From Desulfobacterales bacterium RIFOXYA12_FULL_46_15 (GTDB lineage: Bacteria; Desulfobacterota; Desulfobacteria; Desulfobacterales; Desulfobacteraceae), in assembly GCA_001799395.1 (NCBI GenBank), contig MGTJ01000175.1, positions 1 to 33,070 of the forward strand: 33,070 nt of DNA. The letters run 5' to 3'. The position numbers and the translations under genes are program-made. The notes under the pieces are model-generated. The model saw nothing but the letters and a program-made list of their open reading frames with translations, did not search any database and was not told the DNA's origin. Positions 8,046-16,801 of the stretch are shown one piece after another (positions within the stretch are counted from its first letter, which is position 1; each line of letters opens with the position of its first letter).

Positions 8046-8600
8046 TTAAAGTTTGAATTCCTCAGCCCAGAGAGTGAACCTCTCGGCATGATCGATGTTT
8101 ATTTTTTTAAGTTCTTTAATCACCTCTGCTGTGGTGATATTTCGACCTGAAAATTTCGGGTTTTTAGAATGGTATTTGTCTGCCGCACAGATTATTTTTT
8201 CTTCAAGGCTGACAGGTACCATATCCCTATGCGGCAGAGGAAGTTTGTTTAAAAGGATGTTTTCTTTCGTAATTCCGGCTCCGGTATGGCGTTCGCTGAC
8301 CAGGCCGTATTCAGGCGGTAATCCCAGTTCATCCAGGAGTTCGCGCCCAAGATACCCGTGGCACACGTAGGATGCCTTGCCATAGCATCCGATGGATTCG
8401 GACCGGGTGAGAAAAATACCGATGTCGTGCAGCATGGCAGCGATCTGAATGAATTCCAGGTCAGGGTTCAGATGCGGCAGGCGTCCGGCGATTTCAAGGC
8501 TTTTTTCAGTCACAAGCCGGCTATGGTTCACAAGGATGTTATAAACCTTTGTTCCGGGTTGATAAAATTTTTCAATGATCAGTATGGGGTCTATTTTCAA
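8046..8600 (-). CDS. HD-domain metal-dependent phosphohydrolase
   Basis: A 184-residue cytosolic HD-superfamily hydrolase. Metal-binding residues are visible: His26, the His58-Asp59 pair in LHDIG, His81, His105 in ERHTGAG, and an Asp in the AADKYHSK segment near 136. The size and the HTGAGI-ALPLPH layout match small stand-alone HD proteins (TIGR00295-like) acting on phosphate esters or nucleotides; the substrate is unknown. The start is TTG at 8600, overlapping the prfB stop by 4 bases (TTGA), so it is coupled as the last gene of the lnt-prfB operon. Confidence 0.85.
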   Translation of the reverse strand: MKIDPILIIEKFYQPGTKVYNILVNHSRLVTEKSLEIAGRLPHLNPDLEFIQIAAMLHDIGIFLTRSESIGCYGKASYVCHGYLGRELLDELGLPPEYGLVSERHTGAGITKENILLNKLPLPHRDMVPVSLEEKIICAADKYHSKNPKFSGRNITTAEVIKELKKINIDHAERFTLWAEEFKL

Positions 8601-9686
8601 GACAACAGAACTCCTTCAATAAACGGGTCCAGATCTCCGTTGAGAACCCTGTCCACGTCACCCATTTCAAAATTGGTGCGGTGGTCTTTGACAAGACGGT
8701 ACGGATGAAGCACATAGGATCGAATCTGGTTGCCCCAGGCTGCATCATCTTTACCGTCATGAAGGTTCTGCATTTTTTTGTCCTGTTTTTGTTTTTCAAG
8801 CTGATAAAGTCTTGATTTTAAAACCTTGAAAGCAATTTCCCGGTTCCTGTGCTGGGAAGATTCCTGCTGGCATTGAACCACGACACCGGTGGGCAGATGG
8901 GTGATCCTGACGGCACTGCTGGTCTTGTTGACATGCTGGCCACCGGCGCCGCTGGCGCGGAAGACATCAATCCTGAGATCTGATTCATCGATATCGATGA
9001 TGATTTCATCTTTGATTTCAGGATATACAAAGACCGATGCAAAAGAAGTTTGACGTTTTCCGCCCGCATTAAAGGGTGAAATCCGCACCAGGCGGTGGAT
9101 GCCGGATTCAACCTTCATGAACCCGAAACAGTTGGTGCCCGACACCCGAAGGGTCACCCCTTTGATCCCGGCTTCATCGCCTGGCTGGTAATCGATAAGT
9201 TCACATTTATATCCTTTTTTATCAATCCACCGGGTATACATGCGAAACAGCATTTCGGCCCAATCCTGAGAATCTGTTCCGCCTGCCCCGGCATTAATTG
9301 AAACAAGGGCGCCCCTGGCATCATCTTCGCCGTCAAGTGTGATTTCAATGGAAAATTTTCTTATTTTCTTTTCCAACTCAGCTAAAAGCGATGCTGCTTC
9401 CATTTCACTTTCCTTGTCGGATTCTTCAAGGGAAAGGTCATAAAGAACCTCGATATCTTCAATTTCTTTATGGATGGTTTCAAAGGTGTCCACCAGGTTT
9501 GAAATAGATGTCCGTTCTTTTAAAAGTTCGGTGGCCTTTTCTGCATCAGTCCAGAAATCTTCCTTTGAAATCAGGTGTTCAAGTTCCCGAAGACGTTTTT
9601 TTTTGACCGGGAGGTCAAAGATACTCCATAAGTTTCAAGGCTTTTGAATGAATGGTTTGAATAGTCTGTTTGATTTCTGCGCTCAT
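8597..9686 (-). CDS. prfB: Peptide chain release factor 2, made by programmed +1 frameshift
   Basis: RF2 ends translation at UGA and UAA. The zero-frame part is ATG at 9686 (after AGGAGA) to an in-frame TGA at 9617-9615, 23 codons on. The stop sits in the classical slippery site CTT-TGA-C, preceded three bases upstream by GGAG, the internal Shine-Dalgarno that drives the shift. Slipping +1 on CTT continues as GAC and reads 339 codons to 8597, giving 362 residues, close to the 365 of E. coli. SPF (codon recognition) falls at ~203-205 and GGQ (peptide release) at ~248-250, as expected. Low RF2 lets the shift occur, so the gene is autoregulated. It overlaps lnt and the HD gene by 4 bases each. 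Confidence 0.97.
9611..9630 (-). promoter_or_regulatory. prfB programmed frameshift site
   Basis: On the minus strand the order is GGAG, TAT, CTT, TGA, C: internal Shine-Dalgarno, 3-base spacer, slippery Leu codon 23, and UGA followed by C (a poor termination context). This matches the E. coli prfB signal in every functional part. Confidence 0.96.
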
Positions 9687-11242
9687 TTTTTATTTCTCCT
9701 AAACTTGTGTCTTATGCCTTTTACCATGAAAGCGAGACAGAAAGCAACCATGGCACTGAAAGCAAAGATATCCCCGTACCGGGTGTAAAAACTGATAAGG
9801 GTCAGGGCCGGAATTTGTCTTGTAATGGCCCTGTCCGTGAACAAAGGGGTTGTTTCAAGGATTTTTCCCGTGGGGTCGATAAATCCTGAAATTCCTGTAT
9901 TGGCGGCCCTGGCGATAGATCTCCGGTTTTCCACAGCCCTGAATACGGCCATGGAAAAATGTTGCAGCGGTGCCGAGGTCTGCCCGAACCAGGCGTCATT
10001 GGTAATGGCGGTCAGGATATCTGCCCCGTTTTTTACAAATCCTGAGGCTATTTCTGGGAACAGGATTTCAAAACAGATGAGCACCCCTGTTTTGTGCTCT
10101 TTGAAATCAAGAGGGATAAAGGATCTATCTCCTGTTGAAAAATTTCCGGCCTGGGCCGTTATTTTCCCGAGAAATGTCAGGTATTTCCCAAAAGGAACGT
10201 ATTCACCAAAGGGCACCAGACGGTTTTTGTCATAGGTTCCGGTTACAATGGAAAACCGGTTCAGCATATAGGCCCGGTTATAATACAGGGTTTCTTTGCC
10301 ATGGGATTTAAAGGCCGGGCTGCCGATCAGATAATGAGTCTTCGATTCCCGGACGCACTGGTCCACAAGATTCGACAATACGCGTTCATAACCGTAATAG
10401 AATGGAAGGGCGGTTTCCGGCCAGATGATCAGTTCAGGTTCGTCCTTTATTATGGTTTTTGAAAGAAGAATGTATTTATCAACGGTTTTATCCTTAAATT
10501 CATCGCTCCATTTCATATCCTGTTCAATATTCCCCTGGATCACCGAAATGGCGGGTTTCGGGGCTGAACTCATCAAAGAATCAATGGCTGAAAGCCGCTG
10601 TCTGCCGTAAAACAAAACAGCTGAAATCAGAAAGACGGTGAAGAGCATGACAATCACGGATTTTTTTCCTTCTTTTTTTCGTAACATGATAAAGAAATCG
10701 GCAAAAACGCAGTTGATGAGCACAATAAGGAATGAAACGCCGTAAACTCCTGAAAAATCTGCGATCTGGATAAATAAAAGATTTAAATACTGGCTGTACC
10801 CCAGGCTTCCCCAGGAAAACCCCGTGAATGCATAGGTTCTGATGTATTCAAGGCTTGTCCAGAGACAGGCAGCCAGGATGGGGGTGAAAAAGGGAGGAGC
10901 GTTGAGTTTTTTTGATAGAAAAGCAAAAACTGCCGGATAAAGAGCAAGGTAAAAACACAGAAGAACCAGTGTGGAACCGGCCATGATAAGGTGAAGTCCG
11001 CCGTAAATGTGGATGGTTGGGATGATCCAGTAGATCAGTGTGATAAAATGAAAAAGTCCTGCAATAAAACCGCTGTAAAAAGATTGTTTCAGCGTCAAGG
11101 CGGGAAGGGATATCAGCCATGGGATCAGGGCAAAAAAGGCGATATAGGAAAGCCCTGTCTTTGGAAATGAAAGGGTCAGCAAAAGTCCGCTTGCAACTGC
11201 CGGTATATATTGAATAAAGAGAAACTCTTTTTTTTTTAGCAT
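9683..11242 (-). CDS. lnt: Apolipoprotein N-acyltransferase
   Basis: Inner-membrane enzyme that adds the third acyl chain to the N-terminal cysteine of lipoproteins, using phospholipid as donor. The first ~215 residues hold about seven hydrophobic helices; residues ~230-490 form the periplasmic nitrilase-type catalytic domain, followed by a last membrane helix at ~490-510. The Glu-Lys-Cys triad is visible: Glu276 in WPETALP, Lys339 in YDKNRLVPFGEYVP, Cys390 in LICFE. The length of 519 is typical. The ATG at 11242 has only a weak GAAGA site before it. It is the first gene of the lnt-prfB-HD operon. BamD further along the window is one lipoprotein that would be a substrate. Confidence 0.95.
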   Translation of the reverse strand: MLKKKEFLFIQYIPAVASGLLLTLSFPKTGLSYIAFFALIPWLISLPALTLKQSFYSGFIAGLFHFITLIYWIIPTIHIYGGLHLIMAGSTLVLLCFYLALYPAVFAFLSKKLNAPPFFTPILAACLWTSLEYIRTYAFTGFSWGSLGYSQYLNLLFIQIADFSGVYGVSFLIVLINCVFADFFIMLRKKEGKKSVIVMLFTVFLISAVLFYGRQRLSAIDSLMSSAPKPAISVIQGNIEQDMKWSDEFKDKTVDKYILLSKTIIKDEPELIIWPETALPFYYGYERVLSNLVDQCVRESKTHYLIGSPAFKSHGKETLYYNRAYMLNRFSIVTGTYDKNRLVPFGEYVPFGKYLTFLGKITAQAGNFSTGDRSFIPLDFKEHKTGVLICFEILFPEIASGFVKNGADILTAITNDAWFGQTSAPLQHFSMAVFRAVENRRSIARAANTGISGFIDPTGKILETTPLFTDRAITRQIPALTLISFYTRYGDIFAFSAMVAFCLAFMVKGIRHKFRRNKK

Positions 11243-11343
11243 TCTTCTTTTTCTTTTCTTATGTTAATTAAAATTTTCTGCTATACTTACCAAGAACTCG
11301 AAAAGCAGTCAAATTATGAAATCATCGGCAGGATAATTATTAT

Positions 11344-12951
11344 ATGAACAATGATTATCAGGAAAATGATATTGAAGGCAATACCAGAGACCTGACATCT
11401 CATAAAGGATTCTTTGATGTGAATGAGCAGGGTTTGACCCCGAAAGAAATGAAAACCATCCTTGATTCTTCACCGGTTGGGATAGCGATTGTCAAGAACA
11501 GGGTTCTTGGCTGGACTAATGACGTGTTTCACACCATGCTCGGATATGAACCGGATGATCTGAAAGGGAAAAATACACGGATACTGTATGCGGATTATAA
11601 AGAATATGAAAGGGTGGGGGTTGATCTTTATTCTCATGTGGACAGGTTTGGAAACAGCCTTCTGGAAACCAAACTCATCAGAAAAGACGGTACAACCCTG
11701 ATCTGCATGCTCAGGGCCTCAAGACTGGATACAAAAGATCCTTCAAAAGGCATCATCGTCATTGTTACGGATATTTCCGAACTCAAGCTGCTCCAGATTC
11801 AGCTCCAGCAGGCCCAGAAGATGGAGGCCATAGGGGTTCTGGCAGGCGGGATATCCCATGATTTTAATAATATCCTGATGGGTATCCAGGGGCATTTGTC
11901 ACTGATGCAGATTGATCTGTCTGCTGTTGAAAAAGTTGGGGCCCATTCCAGGCACATCGGAAGACTTGTGAAAACGGCCGCAGAGCTGACAAGCCGTCTG
12001 CTCGGGTTTGCCAGGGGGGGGAAATACCGGATCTCGGTATTAAATGTCAATGAACTGATGACCCTGGCCCTGGAGATCTTCAAGCCTACCCGGAAAGATA
12101 TCATCATTCATCAGGACTTTGAAAAAGAACTTTATCTTGTGGATGCAGACCAAACCCAGCTTGAGCAGGTTTTCCTGAATCTTTTGATCAATGCATCCCA
12201 AGCCATGTCCGGACCCGGAGAGATTTTTGTCTTTACGCAGAATATTTTTATTGATGCAAGACATCCTTATCCTTTTGAAGTCCAACCAGGGCGGTATATC
12301 AAGATCACGGTAAAAGATACCGGCATCGGTATGGATATGGAAATCCAGAAGAAGATATTTGATCCTTTTTTTTCAACAAAAGAAGTGGATGATAAAAAAG
12401 GCAGGGGACTGGGTTTATCCACGGTTTTTGGAATCATAAAAAACCATCGGGGTTTTATCCTGGTTGAGAGCGAGAAAGGAAAAGGCGCAAGCTTTCACAT
12501 CTGTTTACCAGCCTCCAATAATATCCATCTGAAAGACATAAAAGAAGAACCCAGGCCGTTTGATCAGGTACAGAAGGGATCGGAAACGATACTCCTGGTG
12601 GATGATGAGGAAGAGATCGTCAACGTGGGCAGGAATTTTCTGGACAAGCTCGGGTATAAACCGCTGATTGCACGAAACGGATTGGAAGCCGTCGAGGTAT
12701 TCAGGACTTATAAAGATGAGATTTCACTGGTTGTGCTTGACCTGATCATGCCGAAAATGGATGGGAGACAGGCATTTCTTGAAATCAAGGAAATAAAAGC
12801 CGATGCAAAGATTCTGATATCCACGGGTTATGCCGTTGACGATAAGATTGAAGGGTTTCTGAACCAGGGGTGTCACGGATTCATACAGAAGCCGTTTTCC
12901 CTTAATGAATTTTCCAGGGCCTTGAGAAAGATTCTGGACAAGGCAATATAG
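11344..12951 (+). CDS. Soluble PAS hybrid sensor histidine kinase with receiver domain
   Basis: A cytosolic two-component hybrid kinase. Order of parts: PAS domain (~33-147, with GIAIVKNRV...GYEPDDLKG), HisKA dimerisation domain with phospho-accepting His172 in GGISHDFNN, HATPase_c domain (~230-392; N box Asn283, D box Asp325 in DTGIGM, G-rich RGLGLST), and a receiver domain (~413-533) with acidic pocket Asp420-Asp421, phospho-Asp466 and Lys516. There is no membrane helix, so the PAS domain must read an internal signal. The partner of the receiver is unknown. The gene is divergent from lnt and convergent, only 9 bases apart, with the reductase gene. Confidence 0.93.
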   Translation: MNNDYQENDIEGNTRDLTSHKGFFDVNEQGLTPKEMKTILDSSPVGIAIVKNRVLGWTNDVFHTMLGYEPDDLKGKNTRILYADYKEYERVGVDLYSHVDRFGNSLLETKLIRKDGTTLICMLRASRLDTKDPSKGIIVIVTDISELKLLQIQLQQAQKMEAIGVLAGGISHDFNNILMGIQGHLSLMQIDLSAVEKVGAHSRHIGRLVKTAAELTSRLLGFARGGKYRISVLNVNELMTLALEIFKPTRKDIIIHQDFEKELYLVDADQTQLEQVFLNLLINASQAMSGPGEIFVFTQNIFIDARHPYPFEVQPGRYIKITVKDTGIGMDMEIQKKIFDPFFSTKEVDDKKGRGLGLSTVFGIIKNHRGFILVESEKGKGASFHICLPASNNIHLKDIKEEPRPFDQVQKGSETILLVDDEEEIVNVGRNFLDKLGYKPLIARNGLEAVEVFRTYKDEISLVVLDLIMPKMDGRQAFLEIKEIKADAKILISTGYAVDDKIEGFLNQGCHGFIQKPFSLNEFSRALRKILDKAI

Positions 12952-12958
12952 CCTTGTC
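12937..12958. terminator. 8-bp hairpin between two convergent genes
   Basis: GACAAGGC and GCCTTGTC pair exactly around AATATA. The hairpin covers the kinase stop codon and most of the 9-base gap to the convergent reductase gene. There is no T-run on either side, so it may pause rather than terminate transcription. Confidence 0.4.
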
Positions 12959-12960
12959 AC

Positions 12961-13695
12961 CTATATCAGGCCGCCGTTTACCCCAAGGATCTGGCCGTTT
13001 ATATAGGCTGCTTCGTCTGAACATAAAAATGCAACAGCATGGGCAATTTCTTCCGGTTTGCCAAGCCTTTTGGCCGGTATGGAGTCAAGAAGACGGCCTA
13101 TGTCCATTCCATCCAGCATCTGTGTGTCAATAAACCCGGGTGAAACTGCATTTACCGTGATGTTCCTGTTCCCCACCTCCCTTGCCAGGGCTTTTGCAGC
13201 ACCGATAAGACCGGATTTTGCGGCGCAATAATTTACCTGGCCCGGGTTTCCCATCTGCCCTGCGGCTGACGTCACATTTACAATTCTGCCGGATCTGTTT
13301 TTCAGCATCTGTTTAACCACAGGTTTTGTCACATTATAAAAACCGGTCAGATTGGTATTGATAACATTTTGCCATGCATCTTCCTTCATCATGGCCAGAA
13401 GCCCATCCTTCCTGATGCCTGCATTATTCACAAGGATGTCGATTTTTCCTTTTTCCTCAAGGATGATCCGGACTGCTTTTTGCGAATCTTCAGAACTTGT
13501 CACATCAAACGGCAATAAAGCCCCCTGGCCGTTACACGCATTTATGTCTTCAAGGGTTTTTGCAGCAGATTCCCTGTCAGACAGATAGTTGATATAGACA
13601 AACACCCCCTGGCCGGCTAATTTTACGGCAATGGCCCTTCCGATTCCTTTTCCCGCCCCTGTGACAAGTGCTATCTTTTGCGTGTTCTGGATCAT
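12961..13695 (-). CDS. fabG: SDR-family 3-oxoacyl-ACP reductase (FabG-like)
   Basis: A 244-residue classical short-chain dehydrogenase. The Rossmann nucleotide site is TGAGKGIG at 12-19; NNAG is at ~90-93; the catalytic tetrad is Asn115, Ser143, Tyr156 and Lys160 (YCAAK). The C-terminal ING-Q-ILGVNGG is characteristic of FabG, which reduces 3-oxoacyl-ACP with NADPH in fatty-acid synthesis. No other fatty-acid gene is near, so it could also be an acetoacetyl-CoA reductase or a reductase for another acyl substrate; the symbol is by family only. The ATG is at 13695. It is transcribed alone, divergent from the GAF-PAS protein gene. Confidence 0.85.
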   Translation of the reverse strand: MIQNTQKIALVTGAGKGIGRAIAVKLAGQGVFVYINYLSDRESAAKTLEDINACNGQGALLPFDVTSSEDSQKAVRIILEEKGKIDILVNNAGIRKDGLLAMMKEDAWQNVINTNLTGFYNVTKPVVKQMLKNRSGRIVNVTSAAGQMGNPGQVNYCAAKSGLIGAAKALAREVGNRNITVNAVSPGFIDTQMLDGMDIGRLLDSIPAKRLGKPEEIAHAVAFLCSDEAAYINGQILGVNGGLI

Positions 13696-13961
13696 GGATG
13701 CTCCGGAATATTCTGGTTATTATAAAAAGGTCAACTCACACACCCGCATGGAGAATGCCTTTATCATCGGAAGGGATTCATTTCAATAGATTTCTGACAT
13801 CCCTGGATATTTGCCATATTTCTTAAAAGGCCAATCCAAGGGAAAAATTATCCTGGATTGTGGGATTGGATATCCCTTGATAAAAAAAAATGATAATGGA
13901 ATAATGCAAGATCGACTTTGATATGGATTGATACAGGGTTTTACATCTGTAAGGACTCGGG

Positions 13962-15170
13962 ATGAAACAGGACAAAAATCTTAAAAAGAAGCGTGATCCG
14001 GGAAAAACCATTGAAGTGCTGTTTAAAATATCAGAAGCGGTCGGCAGCACACACAATCTTGATGAACTCTATAAAGTGATTCACAAGAGCCTGGATGCAA
14101 TTTTCAATGTCGATAATTTTTATATTGCCCTTTATGATGAAGAAAAGGATTCCATTACCTTCCCCTATCATGTGGATGAAAAAATCAGAAATCCGGAAGA
14201 AATCCTTGGGGTCAGTAAAATCCCCTCTTCCATCGGAAAGGTGATCCAGAAGAAAAAACCCATGATTTTTTATAAAGGGGATATTCTAAAGCTTTCTTCT
14301 CATGGCCTGGAACAAAAAAACGATGGAATGATGAGCAAAATCTGGCTGGGTGCCCCTTTGATTATCAATTACAGGGTCAAAGGCGCTATTGTGATTCAAA
14401 ATTATACTTCTGCATCTGCTTATGAAAAAGAAGACCTTGATCTTTTAAATTCTGTTTCCCGGCATATTGGTCTTGCCATTGAAAGAAAAGAATCAGAGGA
14501 GAAACTGGCAGAACATCGCCAGGTGCTTGAAAAAATCCTGGAATCTTTACCCGTGGGGATTGCCCTGGTACAGAACCGGTTTTTTAAATGGGTAAACAAT
14601 GAAATGGTTCGCCTGTTCGGCTATGAATCAAAAAAGGATTTTGAAAATCAAGGAACCCGGATGATTTATGCAAATGATAATGATTTTGAACTTTCCGGCA
14701 AGAAAATATATCAAGGCCTTTCCATGGGAGGGACTGTTGATTATGAGATCAATCTTGTCAAAAAGGACAAGACTCTTTTTCCGGTTCATATCCGTTTGAA
14801 CTCGGGAGATGACAACAACCCGATGAACTGGACCATTGCTACGTTTACTGATATTTCACAGAGAAAAGCCATTGAAAAGGAAAAATTTGAAAAAGAACGG
14901 CTTCAGGGTGTGCTGGAAATGGCAGGTGCTGTCTGCCATGAAATCAATCAGCCTTTGCAGGCCATTCTCGGGTATTCGGAGTTATTGCTGATGGGCTCCG
15001 AATCCCGGTATATCGAGCAGAGAAATATCCAATCCATAAAATCCCAGGCCGCACGGATCGGTAAAATTACAAAAAAATTATCCGGTATTACCCATTACAG
15101 GACTGTTGATTATCCGGGAAAATCAAAAATTATTGATATCTGGGGTATGGGAAACGATACTGAATACTGA
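13962..15170 (+). CDS. GAF-PAS-HisKA signalling protein lacking an ATPase domain
   Basis: A soluble 402-residue protein. A GAF domain (~14-176) is followed by a PAS domain (~186-300) clearly related to that of the upstream hybrid kinase (GIALVQNR...VNNEMVRLFGYE) and a HisKA dimerisation segment (~312-378) with phospho-accepting His326 in CHEINQPLQ. It then stops after a tail containing DYPGKSKIIDI; the HATPase_c domain is absent and no continuation is found downstream in any frame. From memory, other Deltaproteobacterial proteins share this HisKA-plus-KIIDI ending, so it is likely an intact design rather than a broken kinase: it could be phosphorylated in trans by another kinase or act as a phosphotransfer scaffold. 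The ATG at 13962 follows AAGGA by eight bases. Confidence 0.85.
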   Translation: MKQDKNLKKKRDPGKTIEVLFKISEAVGSTHNLDELYKVIHKSLDAIFNVDNFYIALYDEEKDSITFPYHVDEKIRNPEEILGVSKIPSSIGKVIQKKKPMIFYKGDILKLSSHGLEQKNDGMMSKIWLGAPLIINYRVKGAIVIQNYTSASAYEKEDLDLLNSVSRHIGLAIERKESEEKLAEHRQVLEKILESLPVGIALVQNRFFKWVNNEMVRLFGYESKKDFENQGTRMIYANDNDFELSGKKIYQGLSMGGTVDYEINLVKKDKTLFPVHIRLNSGDDNNPMNWTIATFTDISQRKAIEKEKFEKERLQGVLEMAGAVCHEINQPLQAILGYSELLLMGSESRYIEQRNIQSIKSQAARIGKITKKLSGITHYRTVDYPGKSKIIDIWGMGNDTEY

Positions 15171-15318
15171 TGGGCTGTAAAAAAAATTTCAAAATCAAAA
15201 TCGAATGTAAAGCCTGATCCTGGAATTGATTTTTAAGTTGCCAATACCTTGAGGAATAAGATAAGTTAAAAAAAATTTTTACCCTGGATCATATCGAGAA
15301 GAGGATGGTTTTAAGATT

Positions 15319-15861
15319 TTGGAAAAAAAAATAACATTTGTAATTGGCGGTTGCAGAAGCGGAAAAAGTTCATTTGCGCTGGATGAGGCCAACAGAATAG
15401 CAAAAAAAAATAAATATTTTATAGCGACTTCATTGCCATTGGACTCGGAAATGGAAAAGAGGGTGGAAAAGCACCAAAAAGAAAGGGGGAAAGACTGGCA
15501 AACCATTGAGGAACCAGTTCTGATTCATGAAAAAATAAATGAATACTCGGGCAAAGCCGGTGTGATTCTGATCGATTGCCTGACCCTCTGGCTGTCCAAT
15601 CTTTTATCTCAATCATATGACCCTGCAGGGATATCAGAGCTTCTTGAGAAATTTGAAAAAGCGCTTCTGAATTGCCGATGCCCTGTTTTCCTGGTATCCA
15701 ATGAGGTCGGGCTGGGAATTGTTCCGGAAAACAAGATTGCACGGGAATTCAGGGATCTTGCAGGAATGATCCACCAGCGTATGGCAAAGCTTTCAGACAG
15801 GGTTGTCATGACCATTGCCGGAATCGATGTCGAGATCAAGCCGGGGCAAAAATCAAGATGA
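15319..15861 (+). CDS. cobU: Adenosylcobinamide kinase / adenosylcobinamide-phosphate guanylyltransferase
   Basis: A bifunctional enzyme of cobamide nucleotide-loop assembly: it phosphorylates adenosylcobinamide, then adds GMP to give AdoCbi-GDP. The P-loop GGCRSGKS is at 10-17; His52 in VEKHQKERGKDW lies where the guanylylated histidine is expected; LIDCLTLWLSNLL (~84-96) and SNEVGLGIVPE follow as in the family. The 180-residue length is normal. The start is TTG at 15319, since no in-frame ATG lies before the P-loop. The gene heads the cobamide operon and overlaps the next one by ATGA. I see no cobalamin riboswitch in the 148 bases upstream. Confidence 0.94.
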   Translation: MEKKITFVIGGCRSGKSSFALDEANRIAKKNKYFIATSLPLDSEMEKRVEKHQKERGKDWQTIEEPVLIHEKINEYSGKAGVILIDCLTLWLSNLLSQSYDPAGISELLEKFEKALLNCRCPVFLVSNEVGLGIVPENKIAREFRDLAGMIHQRMAKLSDRVVMTIAGIDVEIKPGQKSR

Positions 15862-16799
15862 AATATCATTATATTTTTGGTCCGGTTCCTTCCCGGAGAC
15901 TCGGGATATCCCTGGGGATCGATCTTGTCACCCACAAAACATGCAGTATGGACTGCATCTATTGCGAGTGTGGAAAAACCACGGAACTTACCCTTGATCA
16001 AAAAGAATATGTTCCTTTTAAGGAAGTGATAAGGGAACTGGATCATTTTCTGGAACATAACCCTGATCCGGACTATATTACGTTTTCAGGCTCAGGGGAG
16101 CCCACATTGAATCTCTGCCTTTGCAGGGTAATCAGCCATATCAAGTTAAAGCGGCCCCATATCAACGTGGCAGTGCTGACCAATTCAACCCTGATTCAGA
16201 ATCCTTCCGTAAGGCAGGCGCTTTTAAAAGCAGACCTTGTCCTTCCCTCCCTTGATGCGGTTTCAAAAAAGGCATTTTCAAGGATCAACCGGCCCCACCA
16301 TGGTATTGATCCAAAAAAGATTGCAAGAGAGATTGAGTCCTTTGCAAAGGAATTCAAGGGCCGGATCTGGCTCGAAGTTCTGATTCTTCCGGGAATTAAT
16401 GATGCACCCTCTGATCTTATGGAGCTTAAGGAGGCCATCCACAGGATTAACCCGGACAGGCTTCAGATCAATACCCTGGACAGGCCCGGGACAATGGCCG
16501 GTATCAAGCCTGCATCAAAACCGGATCTTGAACGGGTGGCAAAAATTTTTGACTTTCCGGCCACCGAGATCATTGCCAAGGCCGGCAGGGATATCAAGAC
16601 CCGGGCAAAGCGGGACGATATCCGGGATGCCGTTATGGAAACTATTCACCGGAGGCCCTGCACAAAAGAAGACCTGTTAAAGACCCTGGGGGTTGCCGAA
16701 GAGATGCTTGATAACTGTATCAACGACCTTCTTGATGAGAAACTGATAACTGGTAAATCTGAGACCCGGGGGATTTTTTTCCAGACGGTAAAAGAATAA
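15858..16799 (+). CDS. Radical SAM protein of the COG0731 type inside the cobamide operon
   Basis: A 313-residue radical SAM protein with the CX3CX2C cluster motif at Cys29, Cys33, Cys36 and the FGPVPSRRLG start and SGSGEPTLN segment typical of COG0731, a family with no settled function in bacteria (its distant relatives include the archaeal/eukaryotic wyosine enzyme Taw1/TYW1). The last ~60 residues form a predicted winged-helix-like tail. It overlaps cobU by 4 bases and ends 2 bases before cobS, so it is cotranscribed and coupled with them. That points to a role connected with cobamides, perhaps lower-ligand synthesis or a regulatory or repair step, but this is inference from position only. 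Confidence 0.85.
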   Translation: MKYHYIFGPVPSRRLGISLGIDLVTHKTCSMDCIYCECGKTTELTLDQKEYVPFKEVIRELDHFLEHNPDPDYITFSGSGEPTLNLCLCRVISHIKLKRPHINVAVLTNSTLIQNPSVRQALLKADLVLPSLDAVSKKAFSRINRPHHGIDPKKIAREIESFAKEFKGRIWLEVLILPGINDAPSDLMELKEAIHRINPDRLQINTLDRPGTMAGIKPASKPDLERVAKIFDFPATEIIAKAGRDIKTRAKRDDIRDAVMETIHRRPCTKEDLLKTLGVAEEMLDNCINDLLDEKLITGKSETRGIFFQTVKE

Positions 16800-16801
16800 T
16801 C

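Noticed and set aside
15171-15318. Possible cobalamin riboswitch before cobU
   Set aside because: The B12-box type core and the expected GC-rich helices are missing; the region is plain AT-rich sequence of only 148 bases.
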